Below, piece by piece: positions 34,333 through 43,452 of a DNA stretch of 64,000 nt. Under the pieces are notes generated by a model. It was not told the DNA's origin, did not search any database, and was given only the letters and a program-made list of their open reading frames with translations. Both the position numbers and the translations under genes were made by a program. The stretch is from Glaciecola siphonariae (GTDB lineage: Bacteria; Pseudomonadota; Gammaproteobacteria; Enterobacterales; Alteromonadaceae), in assembly GCF_042652645.1 (NCBI RefSeq), contig NZ_JBHSGU010000002.1, positions 1,240,001 to 1,304,000 on the forward strand. Reading direction: 5' to 3'. Position 1 is the first letter of the stretch. Every line of letters starts with the position of its first letter.

Positions 34333-36432
34333 TTATTGACCGACCGATGACACTATTTTTATCTGTTTGTCGTCAGGTATTTCTTGATATGACAAAACAT
34401 GTAATCCACTAACCGACTGCTTTAAGAACCTAGACAAAACTGGGCGTAACATACCCGAGGTCAGCAGCACTGCAGGCTCGCCTGCTAATTCTTGCTGTTG
34501 ATATGCCTCACCAAGAGAATCTTGCAGCTTTTCAGCGAGGCCTGGTTCAATGCCTGCGCCATCTTCTCCGCCTGCTTGAAGTGACTTATGCAACATCTGT
34601 TCCAAATCTGGTGCCAACGTGATTACCGGAATTTCCATCGCGCCGCTTGTGATGTCCTGAACAATTAAACGCTTTAACGCGATGCGAAGTGCTGACACCA
34701 AAACGTCAGGGTCTTGGCTCTTTGGCCCGAACTCGGCTAGGGTTTGCACGATGGTGCGCATATCGCGAATGGGCACACCCTCAAATAAGAGCGTTTGTAA
34801 GACTTTCACCACCGTGCTTAGCGGCAAAATATCTGGTACTAAGCCTTCAACTAGTTTCGGATGTGTTTTCTCAAGCATATCTAATAGCTGCTGTACCTCT
34901 TCATGACCAAGAAGTTGATGAGCATGATTGGTGAGCAACTGACTTAAATGGGTTGCTATCACGGTGGCTGAATCGACTACCGTGTAGCCTAATGTTTGTG
35001 CATGGTCGCGCTGACTGGCTTTAATCCATACCGCATCAAGGCCAAATGCCGGGTCTTTTGTGACTTTTCCTTCAAGAGTGCCAAAAACCTGACCTGGGTT
35101 AATCGCCAGTTCACTGTCATGTGTCACCTCTGCATCGCCTACGCTAACGCCTAACATCGAGATGGTGTAAGCATTTGGAGAAAAGTCTAAGTTGTCTCTT
35201 ATGTGAACAGGTGGAATTAAGAAGCCCAACTCTTGCGAAAGCTTTTTACGCACACCTTTAATACGCGTGAGTAGCTCCCCGCCTTGTGATTTGTCTACCA
35301 GAGGGATCAGGCGATAACCTACTTCTAACCCAATGATATCTACCTGCTGAACATCATCCCAACCAAGCTCTTTAACTTCTTGCGTGCCTTTTGACACCTC
35401 TGGGAGAGCCTCTACCCTAGCAGCATCTTCCAGTGCAAGTTTGCGTTGATGTTCGCGATAATACGCGTAGCCCCCGACCAAGGCTGCAAACGACAAGAAG
35501 GCAAAATGCGGCATGCCCGGCACAATACCCATAATAAATAAAATACCGGCGGTAATATAAAGTGCTTGCTTATTTGACAGCTGCTCTTGAATCTCTGCGC
35601 CCATTTCTTGCGTGTCATTTTCACGCGTCACGATGATGGCAGTTGCGACCGACAGTAACAAAGAGGGAATTTGCGCCACAAGGCCATCGCCAATGGTCAG
35701 CATGGTATAGACTTGCATCGCGTTAGAAAAATCTAGGCCGTGTTGATACATGCCAATAAATAAGCCACCCACGATGTTAATCATCATGATGAAAAGGCCT
35801 GCCACAGCATCGCCTTTTACGAATTTTGACGCACCGTCCATCGACCCGTAAAAATCAGCCTCAGCGGTGATTTCTTCGCGTCGCTGGCGCGCTTGGTCTT
35901 GGTCGATATAGCCGGCATTTAAGTCTGCATCAATTGCCATTTGTTTGCCTGGCATCGCATCTAGGGTAAATCGAGCATTTACCTCCGATATACGGCCAGC
36001 CCCTGCGGTCACTACTTTAAAGTTGATGATTAATAAAATGGCAAAGACCACTACCCCTACTGCATAGTTGCCGCCAATTACCACTTCGCCAAAGGCTTGA
36101 ATAACTTTTCCGGCAGCGTCACCACCTTCATGCCCTTCAAGCAAGACCACCCGCGTTGACGCCACATTCAGCGCCAGCCGAAGGACCGTAGCCACCAGTA
36201 AAACAAGGGGGAAAATACCAAAATCGATAGGACGTGAGGTAAAAATACAGACCAAAATTATGACCAGCGAAAGCGCGATATTGAAGCTAAACAATACGTC
36301 AAGCAGCACCGCAGGCATCGGTAAAATAACCATCCCCATAAGTGCTAAAACAACAATCGGAGCACCTAAACCAGAGGCAAACTGTTTTAGCTGATTTTTA
36401 TCAACTCGCTGAAAATAAGAGGCTAATTGCAT
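34333..36432 (-). CDS. flhA: Flagellar export gate protein FlhA
   Basis: Large export-gate subunit, proton-coupled. 699 residues: eight membrane segments in the first 320 residues, the conserved FHIPEP region (ARFTLDAMPGKQMAIDADLNAG, residues about 155-175) and a cytoplasmic domain that docks chaperone-substrate complexes. ATG at 36432, with a near-perfect sigma-54 site 43 bases upstream. It normally follows flhB directly; here a 3.2-kb segment intervenes. Confidence 0.98.
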   Translation of the reverse strand: MQLASYFQRVDKNQLKQFASGLGAPIVVLALMGMVILPMPAVLLDVLFSFNIALSLVIILVCIFTSRPIDFGIFPLVLLVATVLRLALNVASTRVVLLEGHEGGDAAGKVIQAFGEVVIGGNYAVGVVVFAILLIINFKVVTAGAGRISEVNARFTLDAMPGKQMAIDADLNAGYIDQDQARQRREEITAEADFYGSMDGASKFVKGDAVAGLFIMMINIVGGLFIGMYQHGLDFSNAMQVYTMLTIGDGLVAQIPSLLLSVATAIIVTRENDTQEMGAEIQEQLSNKQALYITAGILFIMGIVPGMPHFAFLSFAALVGGYAYYREHQRKLALEDAARVEALPEVSKGTQEVKELGWDDVQQVDIIGLEVGYRLIPLVDKSQGGELLTRIKGVRKKLSQELGFLIPPVHIRDNLDFSPNAYTISMLGVSVGDAEVTHDSELAINPGQVFGTLEGKVTKDPAFGLDAVWIKASQRDHAQTLGYTVVDSATVIATHLSQLLTNHAHQLLGHEEVQQLLDMLEKTHPKLVEGLVPDILPLSTVVKVLQTLLFEGVPIRDMRTIVQTLAEFGPKSQDPDVLVSALRIALKRLIVQDITSGAMEIPVITLAPDLEQMLHKSLQAGGEDGAGIEPGLAEKLQDSLGEAYQQQELAGEPAVLLTSGMLRPVLSRFLKQSVSGLHVLSYQEIPDDKQIKIVSSVGQ

Positions 36433-36799
36433 ACAACAAATTTTTGACTACTAAGGATACTTAACAGCGGCTGTTACAACTTACGTGCCAGTATGTCGTA
36501 CGTAATGAATATTGCTATTAAATAGTGAGGCAAACCGGTGCATAAATGGCTGAAATGGCTGAAATAACACAAGTATTCAAAGCGTTGGATGGCAAATCAG
36601 GGCTCTGGTATACTCTGAGCCAACATGATTATTCGTTTTTTTAGAAGATTTAAGTCTGCACTTTGTTGGTCGTTAACACTCTAACAACAGTAAACACATT
36701 GTATAAATCATGGCTCAACAGCATTACGCTGATATCTTAAATCATTAAGATTGTGATAGGAGCCCACCTTATAACTTACAGCAGTAGATATCAGCGCTT
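36433..36799. other. Divergent intergenic region between flhA and the S41 peptidase gene
   Basis: 367 bases. Holds the sigma-54 site at 36475-36490 for flhA. The right half, which should drive the plus-strand peptidase gene, has a short direct repeat (ATGGCTGAA, twice, about 36546-36565) but no clear -35/-10. Confidence 0.4.
36475..36490 (-). promoter_or_regulatory. Sigma-54 promoter of flhA
   Basis: Minus-strand TGGCACGTAAGTTGTA against the consensus TGGCACGN4TTGCA: a perfect -24 box and TTG of the -12 box, with GT instead of GC. GG-N10 spacing is kept. 43 bases upstream of the flhA ATG. In vibrios flhA operons are FlrA/RpoN-dependent. Confidence 0.8.
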
Positions 36800-38398
36800 A
36801 TGACACACATCAAAATTAAAGCACCACTTGCCATTGGATTTTTTATATTTACGCTCGCTGGATGTGGTGGCGGCGGCAGCAATACCCCAACGCAACCTCG
36901 ACAGCCTACACCGCCGGTAGCCTCTGGCCCAACTTGGCAGCCAGGTGTATACGAGCCCAGCGCCAATTTTGCAGCACGATGTGCAAGCGTTCGTACCGGC
37001 AATGACCCTATAAGCGGCCTGCCTTATCCTGACGTAGCCGGCTCAGCACTGACCGAAAAATTATGGCTGCGCTCATGGACTGATGAAACGTATTTGTGGT
37101 TTGACGAAGTACCTGACAACAATCCTGCCAACTTTACCGTTGCCGCTTACTTTGACCAGTTAAAGACAGACGCTCGTACCGCGTCTGGCAAGCTTAAAGA
37201 CAATTTTCATTTTAGCGAGCCAACAGATGAATACAATGAGCGCACCCAAGTTGGCACTAGCTCTGAATATGGCATCAAATGGGAGTTTGTTTCGTTGCGC
37301 GCGCCGCGTGAATTGATTGTGCGCTACACCGAACCTGACTCTCCTGCAGCCGCAGCGCAAATTTCTAGAGGCGCTAGCCTCAAGCGTATTAACAATATAG
37401 ATTTTGTTAACACCGAAAACGATAATGAAATCGACACGATAAATGCGGCGCTTTTCCCAAGCGACCCAGGCGCATCTTATACCTTCGAGTTTGAGGATTT
37501 AAACGGCGAGCTATTCAGCGTTGATTTAACTTCCGCTAATATTGAATTAAGCCCAGTTCAAAACGTCAGCATTTTAAGCACCAATGTTGGTCGCGTAGGT
37601 TATATGCAGTTCAATACCTTTATCACCCCTGCGCAGGGTGACCTGATTGATGCTTTTCAACGATTTGTTGATGAAAACGTGAGTGAGCTGGTAATTGATT
37701 TACGCTACAACGGCGGCGGTTCGCTTGCGCTGTCTTCACAAATTGCCTATATGGTCGCTGGGCCAAATCAGACGAATAATAGCGACTTTGAGCGCATTTT
37801 ATATAATTCAAAACGTTCAGCGCCCGACCCCATCCCCTTTTACGACCGCGAAATCGACTATGTGAACGGTTTCTTTACGGATAATACGTTGCCCAGCCCT
37901 GCGCTCACTCGCGTATTTGTGCTGTCGTCAGACAATACCTGTTCTGCAAGTGAGTCTCTTATAAATGGCCTACGCGGAATTGATGTAGAGGTCATTTTGA
38001 TTGGCGATACCACCTGCGGTAAACCCTTTGGCTTTTTTCCTGAAGATAACTGCGGGACGACTTACTTTACCATCCAACTGCAAGGCGTAAATGAGAAGGG
38101 CTTTGGCGACTATGCAGACGGGTTTTCACCGGTCGCAAGCCCCGTATTTGATGATGAAGTGAGAGGATGTTCGGTAGCAGATGACTTTACTCAAGCATTA
38201 GGTTCACCTGATGAAGCCATGCTCGGCGCCGCACTGTATTTTGCTGAAAACGGCACTTGTCCAGAAGGTCTTGCTAGCCCCCAAAGCGATATCGACTCCT
38301 TGCAACAAGGGACCGGCCCGGCTATTGCTGCACCTAATCGCTTTATAGAGTCTATTGTTAATGATGACAGAACGATTATTAAAAAGAGAGCGAACTAA
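36800..38398 (+). CDS. S41 family peptidase, lipoprotein
   Basis: 532 residues. Lipoprotein signal with lipobox LAGC (C22) and a Gly/Pro linker, an S41 N-terminal segment (WLRSWTDETYLWFDEVP), a PDZ-like region (VRYTEPDSPAAAAQISRGASLKRIN), then the C-terminal-processing-peptidase core: LVIDLRYNGGGSL, catalytic Ser in TCSASESLINGLRG, Lys in GDTTCGKPFGFF. Several cysteines may form disulphides. No good ribosome site before ATG 36800. It sits, in reverse orientation, inside the flagellar cluster between flhB and flhA; no functional link is obvious. Confidence 0.9.
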   Translation: MTHIKIKAPLAIGFFIFTLAGCGGGGSNTPTQPRQPTPPVASGPTWQPGVYEPSANFAARCASVRTGNDPISGLPYPDVAGSALTEKLWLRSWTDETYLWFDEVPDNNPANFTVAAYFDQLKTDARTASGKLKDNFHFSEPTDEYNERTQVGTSSEYGIKWEFVSLRAPRELIVRYTEPDSPAAAAQISRGASLKRINNIDFVNTENDNEIDTINAALFPSDPGASYTFEFEDLNGELFSVDLTSANIELSPVQNVSILSTNVGRVGYMQFNTFITPAQGDLIDAFQRFVDENVSELVIDLRYNGGGSLALSSQIAYMVAGPNQTNNSDFERILYNSKRSAPDPIPFYDREIDYVNGFFTDNTLPSPALTRVFVLSSDNTCSASESLINGLRGIDVEVILIGDTTCGKPFGFFPEDNCGTTYFTIQLQGVNEKGFGDYADGFSPVASPVFDDEVRGCSVADDFTQALGSPDEAMLGAALYFAENGTCPEGLASPQSDIDSLQQGTGPAIAAPNRFIESIVNDDRTIIKKRAN

Positions 38399-38401
38399 AC
38401 C

Positions 38402-38827
38402 GTGCGTAAACCTTCGCATTCGTTCGTATTGTTAGTCAGTGCATGTGCACTGACTGCATGCTACAACACCTCCAATCAACCTACGCCAGATGACACATCT
38501 GCGATGGTTGATGCTCGTTTTGTTGAGCAAGATGCCAGCAATGTTGTGGCCGTGCAAGACGCCATCGCACCGCTTTTTAACGGGCAGAAGATCAGGCTTG
38601 CTGATGACGTGTTTATGAAACGCTCCGATGTAGTGCTTAGCTCACAAAACCGCTTAAACAATCGCGGACAAGCAATCAACGACCGCGACGTGCCGCGCAT
38701 TGAGGACGGTAAGCTAGTGGGTTCAGGTCAGCGCTTTTATCTCAAAAAATACGAGGGTAGATGCGCTTTGCTGCATGAACAAAGCGACAGTCTTTTGTGG
38801 CTTTCAAAAAACGTTCGCTGCGAATAA
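38402..38827 (+). CDS. Hypothetical lipoprotein
   Basis: 141 residues, not recognised. Signal with lipobox LTAC (C20); the mature part has GQKIRLADDVFMKRSDVVLSS and ends with two cysteines (CALL... NVRCE). GTG start at 38402, three bases after the stop of the S41 gene, so the two are probably one transcript and may act together in the envelope. Confidence 0.65.
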   Translation: MRKPSHSFVLLVSACALTACYNTSNQPTPDDTSAMVDARFVEQDASNVVAVQDAIAPLFNGQKIRLADDVFMKRSDVVLSSQNRLNNRGQAINDRDVPRIEDGKLVGSGQRFYLKKYEGRCALLHEQSDSLLWLSKNVRCE

Positions 38828-38884
38828 AACGCGATGACATAGCGGCAACGTAGCGATAACGTAGCGATTAGATAAATAGAAGCG

Positions 38885-39445
38885 CTATTGCCCGTCGTCG
38901 TAGCCGCTCAAAACGCCATATGTGGCTTTGTGCATTTTTTTATAAGTTAAGTCAGCAACTTTAAATTCGATGTATTTGCCTTTCAACTGTGAGTCTTTGT
39001 CCAGAAGTGTTTGAATCTCTATTACAAGCTCTTCTCGTTTCTTATCCGCCTCTTTATTGCCCAACTGACTGACTGCAAACGCATCGAACATATTGCCCTC
39101 TCGCACCTGTCTTTCCTTGATTTCATCTTCAATTTGCCACTGAAATTCGTTTTTACACACTTCATGTTTCATTCGAGAGGCGACTTTTTGTTTGCGCTCA
39201 CAGCGAAACTTAAAATCTGGGTGGCTCACCACCTCATTAAAATGATTCATAAAGGCAATTCGCTTTTGATTACGAAATTCACGATACTGATAGATAGGAC
39301 GCACGCCCTGCACTTCTACTACCTCAACGTTTCCTTCGTTGTCGTATTGAATAATGGGTGTTTGTGCATCAGTAGGAGCAGACGCAGAAGCATGTAAACT
39401 GATAGCAGCGCTTAGTGAAGCGACTAAAAAAATAGATTTAATCAT
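38885..39445 (-). CDS. Hypothetical secreted protein
   Basis: 186 residues, not recognised. N-terminal signal peptide (MIKSIFLVASLSAAISLHASA, cleavage near 21-23), then a charged domain with CERKQKVASRMKHEVCKNEF (two Cys) and a Lys/Glu-rich C-terminal half. ATG at 39445 is chosen over 39454 since CAGG lies 9 bases upstream. It is convergent with the hypothetical lipoprotein gene and lies just downstream of flhB on the same strand. Confidence 0.6.
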   Translation of the reverse strand: MIKSIFLVASLSAAISLHASASAPTDAQTPIIQYDNEGNVEVVEVQGVRPIYQYREFRNQKRIAFMNHFNEVVSHPDFKFRCERKQKVASRMKHEVCKNEFQWQIEDEIKERQVREGNMFDAFAVSQLGNKEADKKREELVIEIQTLLDKDSQLKGKYIEFKVADLTYKKMHKATYGVLSGYDDGQ

Positions 39446-39609
39446 AATAAACATCCTGTTTAATGGCGAAAAGTCGGTAGTCTAAACACCAAGCGCAATT
39501 TGCGCCTGCGTGTTTTTTAATTAATATAGAATGATATCTATATTACTGCCACTGTCTCAAAGGTCAGGTTTGACAGCCGCCGTCATTAAGGATTGCCACC
39601 TACCGCTTA
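39446..39609. other. Intergenic region downstream of flhB
   Basis: 164 bases between flhB and the secreted-protein gene. No convincing terminator or promoter seen. Confidence 0.35.
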
Positions 39610-40743
39610 CTAGCGTCTAAGCTCTGGTGGGATTGGCAGGTCTTTCTTCAGCGATTTGGGGCGTTTTCCTTTGCCCGATTTATACGCTTTTAACTGATAA
39701 ACGTACGCCAATATTTGAGCCACTGCCATAAAGAGCTTCTGCGGCACTTCATGATTGACTTCTGTTGAGTAGTAAATAGCACGCGCTAATGCAGGAGACT
39801 CCACAATGGGCACATCGTGTGCTTTACCAATTTTACGAATATGCATGGCCAGCTCATCAAGGCCTTTAGCCAGCACTACCGGTGCACGAGAGCCATCTTG
39901 CTCATATTGAATGGCAACCGAATAGTGTGTCGGGTTAGTGACAATGACATCGGCCTGCGGCACGTCTTGCATCATTCGGTTAGCTGCGGCTTGATACTGC
40001 AGGCGACGCACGCGACTTTTAACCTGAGGGTCACCCTCTGAGTTTTTGCGCTCGTCTTTGACTTCTTGCAGCGTCATTTTCATTTCTTCGTTGTGTTTGT
40101 AGCTTTGATAAGGCACGTCAATTAGGGCAATGGGGATCATCGCTGCACATAAAAGCAAAAATGCCCATTCAATCATATTCATCGCGTGGAACAGATTTAA
40201 GGGATAGAGCTCAACGTCTAAATGCAGCGCCTCATCTTTAAACACAAGCAAGGCGATATAGGTCATAAACATCACTACCACCACCTTTGCAATCCCTTTT
40301 AGCAGTTCAACAAGGGCGTCTTTACCTAACATTCGTTTAAAACCGCTAATGGGTGAAAGCTTGCTTGCTTTAGGCCCTGCGGCTTCCCAACTGAAGTTGT
40401 AGCCGCCCATCGCAATGCTGCCGTAAATACCGCCAATCATCGAAATGACCATAAAAGACATCAGCGGCCATGCACTCTCCATCACCGACATTTCAAGGAT
40501 TTGGAACATATGATTAAGGTCATAGGTTTCGTCACGCGAAAGCGTAAAACTACGCTTGGTAATGGTATACATTGCCTCGGCAATAAAGGAGCCTATAGCA
40601 ATCAATGCAACGGCACTTGCTAGCAATACAAGCGCGGTCGACAATTCTTTGGATCGCGCAATCTGCCCTTTCTTTCGGGCATCGTCGAGTTTTTTGGACG
40701 TCGGTTCTTCTGTTTTTTCCTGCGCGTCTTTATTTTCAGCCAT
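39610..40743 (-). CDS. flhB: Flagellar export switch protein FlhB
   Basis: Export-apparatus protein that switches substrate from rod/hook to filament type. 377 residues: N-terminal KTEEPTSKKLDDARKKGQ, four membrane helices (about 30-210), cytoplasmic domain with the autocleavage site N270-P271-T-H, and a basic tail. Overlap/spacing with fliR is 7 bases. Last gene of the fliE-to-flhB run. Confidence 0.98.
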   Translation of the reverse strand: MAENKDAQEKTEEPTSKKLDDARKKGQIARSKELSTALVLLASAVALIAIGSFIAEAMYTITKRSFTLSRDETYDLNHMFQILEMSVMESAWPLMSFMVISMIGGIYGSIAMGGYNFSWEAAGPKASKLSPISGFKRMLGKDALVELLKGIAKVVVVMFMTYIALLVFKDEALHLDVELYPLNLFHAMNMIEWAFLLLCAAMIPIALIDVPYQSYKHNEEMKMTLQEVKDERKNSEGDPQVKSRVRRLQYQAAANRMMQDVPQADVIVTNPTHYSVAIQYEQDGSRAPVVLAKGLDELAMHIRKIGKAHDVPIVESPALARAIYYSTEVNHEVPQKLFMAVAQILAYVYQLKAYKSGKGKRPKSLKKDLPIPPELRR

Positions 40744-40750
40744 CTTAAAC

Positions 40751-41527
40751 TCAGCAGGTTAACAGCAGCTTGCACATAAACTCTTGTGCTCTAAGCCACT
40801 GGGCATTGAAGTGAAACATCTGGTTTGAAAGCGTGATCCAGATAATGATTAAGCCGGTGATTTGCGCAATAGCAAAACCAAGGCTGAAGATATTCAGTTG
40901 AGGTGCAGCTTTTGTCATTACACCAAAGGCAAGATTTACAATGAGCAGAGATACAATTGGTGCAAGTGCAATGGTTACTGCAGACACAAACATCCATCCT
41001 GCCCAATGTGCAATCAGTCTAAACTGCTCGCCTGTCCACCAGGGCCCGTCAATAGGAAAGGCGTCAAAGCTAATCACTATCATATTAATCAACAGCAAAT
41101 GTCCGTCTACCGTCCAAAATATGAGCGTGGCTAATATTAAATAAAACTGACCTATTGTGGTCACGTTAACCCCGTTTACCGGGTCAACAATTGACGCGAA
41201 GCCTAAGCCGGTTTGCATTGCAATAATTTGTCCAGCCAGCACAAAGGTATCAATCACCATCATGGAGATAAAACCAATGCCTATCCCCACTAGCAGTTGC
41301 TTTAAAATTTCAAAAAAGGTGCCCAACGACACAATTTCTTTGACCGGCACTGCTGGCAGCATGGGCACAATCATTAGGGTAAGCAAAATCGCCAGCAGGT
41401 TACGCACTTGAGGCGGCACTGTGCGTGCACTAATGCCCACCATTGCGATAAACAATCCGGAAATGCGCATAAATGACAACATGTAGTTGCCAATGAGCTC
41501 CATGATTGAACTGCTGAGCAAATCCAT
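40751..41527 (-). CDS. fliR: Flagellar export gate protein FliR
   Basis: Export-gate subunit of the FliPQR complex. 258 residues, six or more membrane helices, with ARTVPPQVRNLLAILLTL near 35, DTFVLAGQIIAMQTGLGFASIVDP near 90-115 and the C-terminal family segment ending in a short tail. Directly after fliQ (2 bases). Confidence 0.97.
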   Translation of the reverse strand: MDLLSSSIMELIGNYMLSFMRISGLFIAMVGISARTVPPQVRNLLAILLTLMIVPMLPAVPVKEIVSLGTFFEILKQLLVGIGIGFISMMVIDTFVLAGQIIAMQTGLGFASIVDPVNGVNVTTIGQFYLILATLIFWTVDGHLLLINMIVISFDAFPIDGPWWTGEQFRLIAHWAGWMFVSAVTIALAPIVSLLIVNLAFGVMTKAAPQLNIFSLGFAIAQITGLIIIWITLSNQMFHFNAQWLRAQEFMCKLLLTC

Positions 41528-41529
41528 TA

Positions 41530-41799
41530 TTAACCAATCACCGAGGGAATACTGAGTACGATATTATTGGTGAAATCCATCATTTTGGTCACCAACCAAT
41601 TGCCCAAAAAACTCAGTGCCATCAAGGTCACCAGCAGCCTAGGCAAGAAGCTCATGGTTTGTTCATTAATCGACGTCGCAGCTTGAAATACCGCTACTAC
41701 CAAGCCAATTAACAAACCTGGCACAATTAGCGCGCTTACAATTACTATGATTAAGAGCATCGCGTCGCGCATAATTTCAACAAAGGCCTCTGGACTCAT
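41530..41799 (-). CDS. fliQ: Flagellar export gate protein FliQ
   Basis: 89-residue, two-helix export-gate subunit: SPEAFVEIMRDAML, then GLLIGLVVAVFQAATSINEQTMSFLPRL. ATG 41799 is chosen (frame open to 41817) because GGGAG lies 6 bases upstream and the fliP stop (TGA, 41801-41803) is one base before it. Confidence 0.97.
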   Translation of the reverse strand: MSPEAFVEIMRDAMLLIIVIVSALIVPGLLIGLVVAVFQAATSINEQTMSFLPRLLVTLMALSFLGNWLVTKMMDFTNNIVLSIPSVIG

Positions 41800-41800
41800 G

Positions 41801-42580
41801 TCAGACTCCCATACCAAAGCTATTCGCTAAGGTTCCTAAAATAAGATTCCAACCGTCTACCAAAACAAACAACATCAGTTTGAACGGGAGCGACACAATC
41901 ATAGGAGAGAGCATCATCATACCCATTGCCATCAGTATCGACGCAACCACTAAATCCAGAATCAAAAATGGAATAAACAGCATAAATCCAATCTGAAAAG
42001 CGGTTTTAAGCTCGCTTGTCACAAAAGCAGGTATGAGCACGGTAAGCGGCACTTGCTCGGGTGAATCAAACTGACCTTCATAGCCACCAATGCGAATAAA
42101 GGTGTCAAGGTCGGTAACACGCGTCTGGCTCAACATAAACTGACGCATAGGCTCTTTTGCTTGCTCAAACGCCTGAATTGATGTCATCTCTTCGTTTAAG
42201 TAAGGCTGCAAAGCCTTCTCGTTCATTTGCTCAAACACCGGGGCCATAATAAACATCGATAAAAATAAGCTAATGCCAATTAAAATTTGGTTTGATGGGG
42301 ATTGCTGCAAACCAATTGCTTGGCGCAATATCGACAGCACAATAATAATCCGCGCGAACGAGGTCATCATCATCACAAAGGCTGGAATCAAACTCAGCGC
42401 AGTCATGATAAAGAGCGCTTGCAGGGTCATAGAGTATTCTTGCGAGCCGTCGTTGTTAGTCGTTACCGTAACCGCCGAAATACCGCTTTGCTGTGCAAGC
42501 ACGTCGAAATTTACGCCAATTAACATGGCAACTGCTATGGCGAGTTTAAGTATTAAAGAGGGTTTTAAAAGCATGCGCAT
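41801..42580 (-). CDS. fliP: Flagellar export gate protein FliP
   Basis: 259 residues with a cleavable signal peptide (to about residue 29, VLAQQ), then LFIMTALSLIPAFVMMMTSFARIIIVLSILRQA, TPSNQILIGISLFL-like segment, and the C-terminal pair of helices with GMMMLSPMIVSLPFKLMLFVLVDGW. Forms the export pore with FliQ and FliR. ATG abuts the fliO stop. Confidence 0.98.
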   Translation of the reverse strand: MRMLLKPSLILKLAIAVAMLIGVNFDVLAQQSGISAVTVTTNNDGSQEYSMTLQALFIMTALSLIPAFVMMMTSFARIIIVLSILRQAIGLQQSPSNQILIGISLFLSMFIMAPVFEQMNEKALQPYLNEEMTSIQAFEQAKEPMRQFMLSQTRVTDLDTFIRIGGYEGQFDSPEQVPLTVLIPAFVTSELKTAFQIGFMLFIPFLILDLVVASILMAMGMMMLSPMIVSLPFKLMLFVLVDGWNLILGTLANSFGMGV

Positions 42581-43086
42581 CAGGGCTTACTCCCATTTGC
42601 ATCAAGCTTTTTGCCGGTAATGGTTTGTGCCATAGCGCGCACTAAGGTCTGTTGAAAGCCCGCCTTACCTTCTAAGGGCAATGCTTTACTGCTGCTTTCA
42701 AGTGGCGTATTGAGCGTCGCTAAATGATTAATATTGTGGGCGGTAACACCGAGCAGGTGCTGCTCGTCGCCAACCTCTATCACCATGATTTTCTCTTTGC
42801 TACCCGCCATAAGGCTTGCTACTACTTTCATCTGACCGTTTCCGGCTTGAGTGACAGTAAACCGTCGCATGATAAACGCGAGCGCAAAAATAATGGCGAT
42901 CACTAATAGTAGTGATAGGAATATTGAGATAAATGAAGACGCGCCGCCAAACTCAGAACTTGTCTCTTGGGCCTGAGCAGGTACCCAAAGGGAAGATAAG
43001 AACAGGGCATAACACCCTGTTTTTATGAAGGTTTTAAGTTTATAGCTACTTAAGCTTTTTGATTCTCTCGACTTGACTAATAACAT
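42580..43086 (-). CDS. fliO: Flagellar assembly protein FliO
   Basis: 168 residues: one membrane helix (FISIFLSLLLVIAIIFALAFIMRRF, about 52-76) and a short cytoplasmic FliO domain (KVVASLMAGSKEKIMVIEVGDEQHLLGVT). Helps assemble FliP. The only in-frame ATG overlaps fliN by 41 bases; the N-terminal 45 residues look like an extension ending in a signal-like stretch. Confidence 0.9.
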   Translation of the reverse strand: MLLVKSRESKSLSSYKLKTFIKTGCYALFLSSLWVPAQAQETSSEFGGASSFISIFLSLLLVIAIIFALAFIMRRFTVTQAGNGQMKVVASLMAGSKEKIMVIEVGDEQHLLGVTAHNINHLATLNTPLESSSKALPLEGKAGFQQTLVRAMAQTITGKKLDANGSKP

Positions 43087-43438
43087 CTGTTAACCGGATA
43101 CCGAATTTATCGTTGATGACCACTACCTCTCCATGAGCAATCAACGTGCCATTTACTAAAACATCTAATGGCTCTCCGGCAACGCGGTCTAATTCAACTA
43201 CAGACCCTTGATTTAACTGTAATAAATTTCTGATGCTAATATTAGTTCGACCTACTTCCATAGAAATCGTCACTGGAATATCTAAAATTGTATCCAGTTT
43301 GCTCTCTTGCTCGTCGGTCATGGGTTTATCTTCGGTCAGCTCATCAAGCTCTGCGGTTTCTACCTCAGATGCCTCTGATTCTGCTTGCTCGGCCATTGCC
43401 TCACCCCATGCGTCTAAGCCATCACCTTCTTCACTCAT
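43046..43438 (-). CDS. fliN: Flagellar switch protein FliN
   Basis: 130 residues: acidic N-terminal half, then the SpoA (C-ring) domain at about 50-125 (LDIPVTISMEVGRTNISIRNLL, GSVVELDRVAGEPLDVLVNG, VVINDKFGIRLTDV). Part of the C ring that sets rotation direction. 14 bases after fliM. Confidence 0.97.
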   Translation of the reverse strand: MSEEGDGLDAWGEAMAEQAESEASEVETAELDELTEDKPMTDEQESKLDTILDIPVTISMEVGRTNISIRNLLQLNQGSVVELDRVAGEPLDVLVNGTLIAHGEVVVINDKFGIRLTDVISQVERIKKLK

Positions 43439-43452
43439 ATCTAAACCCTCTT

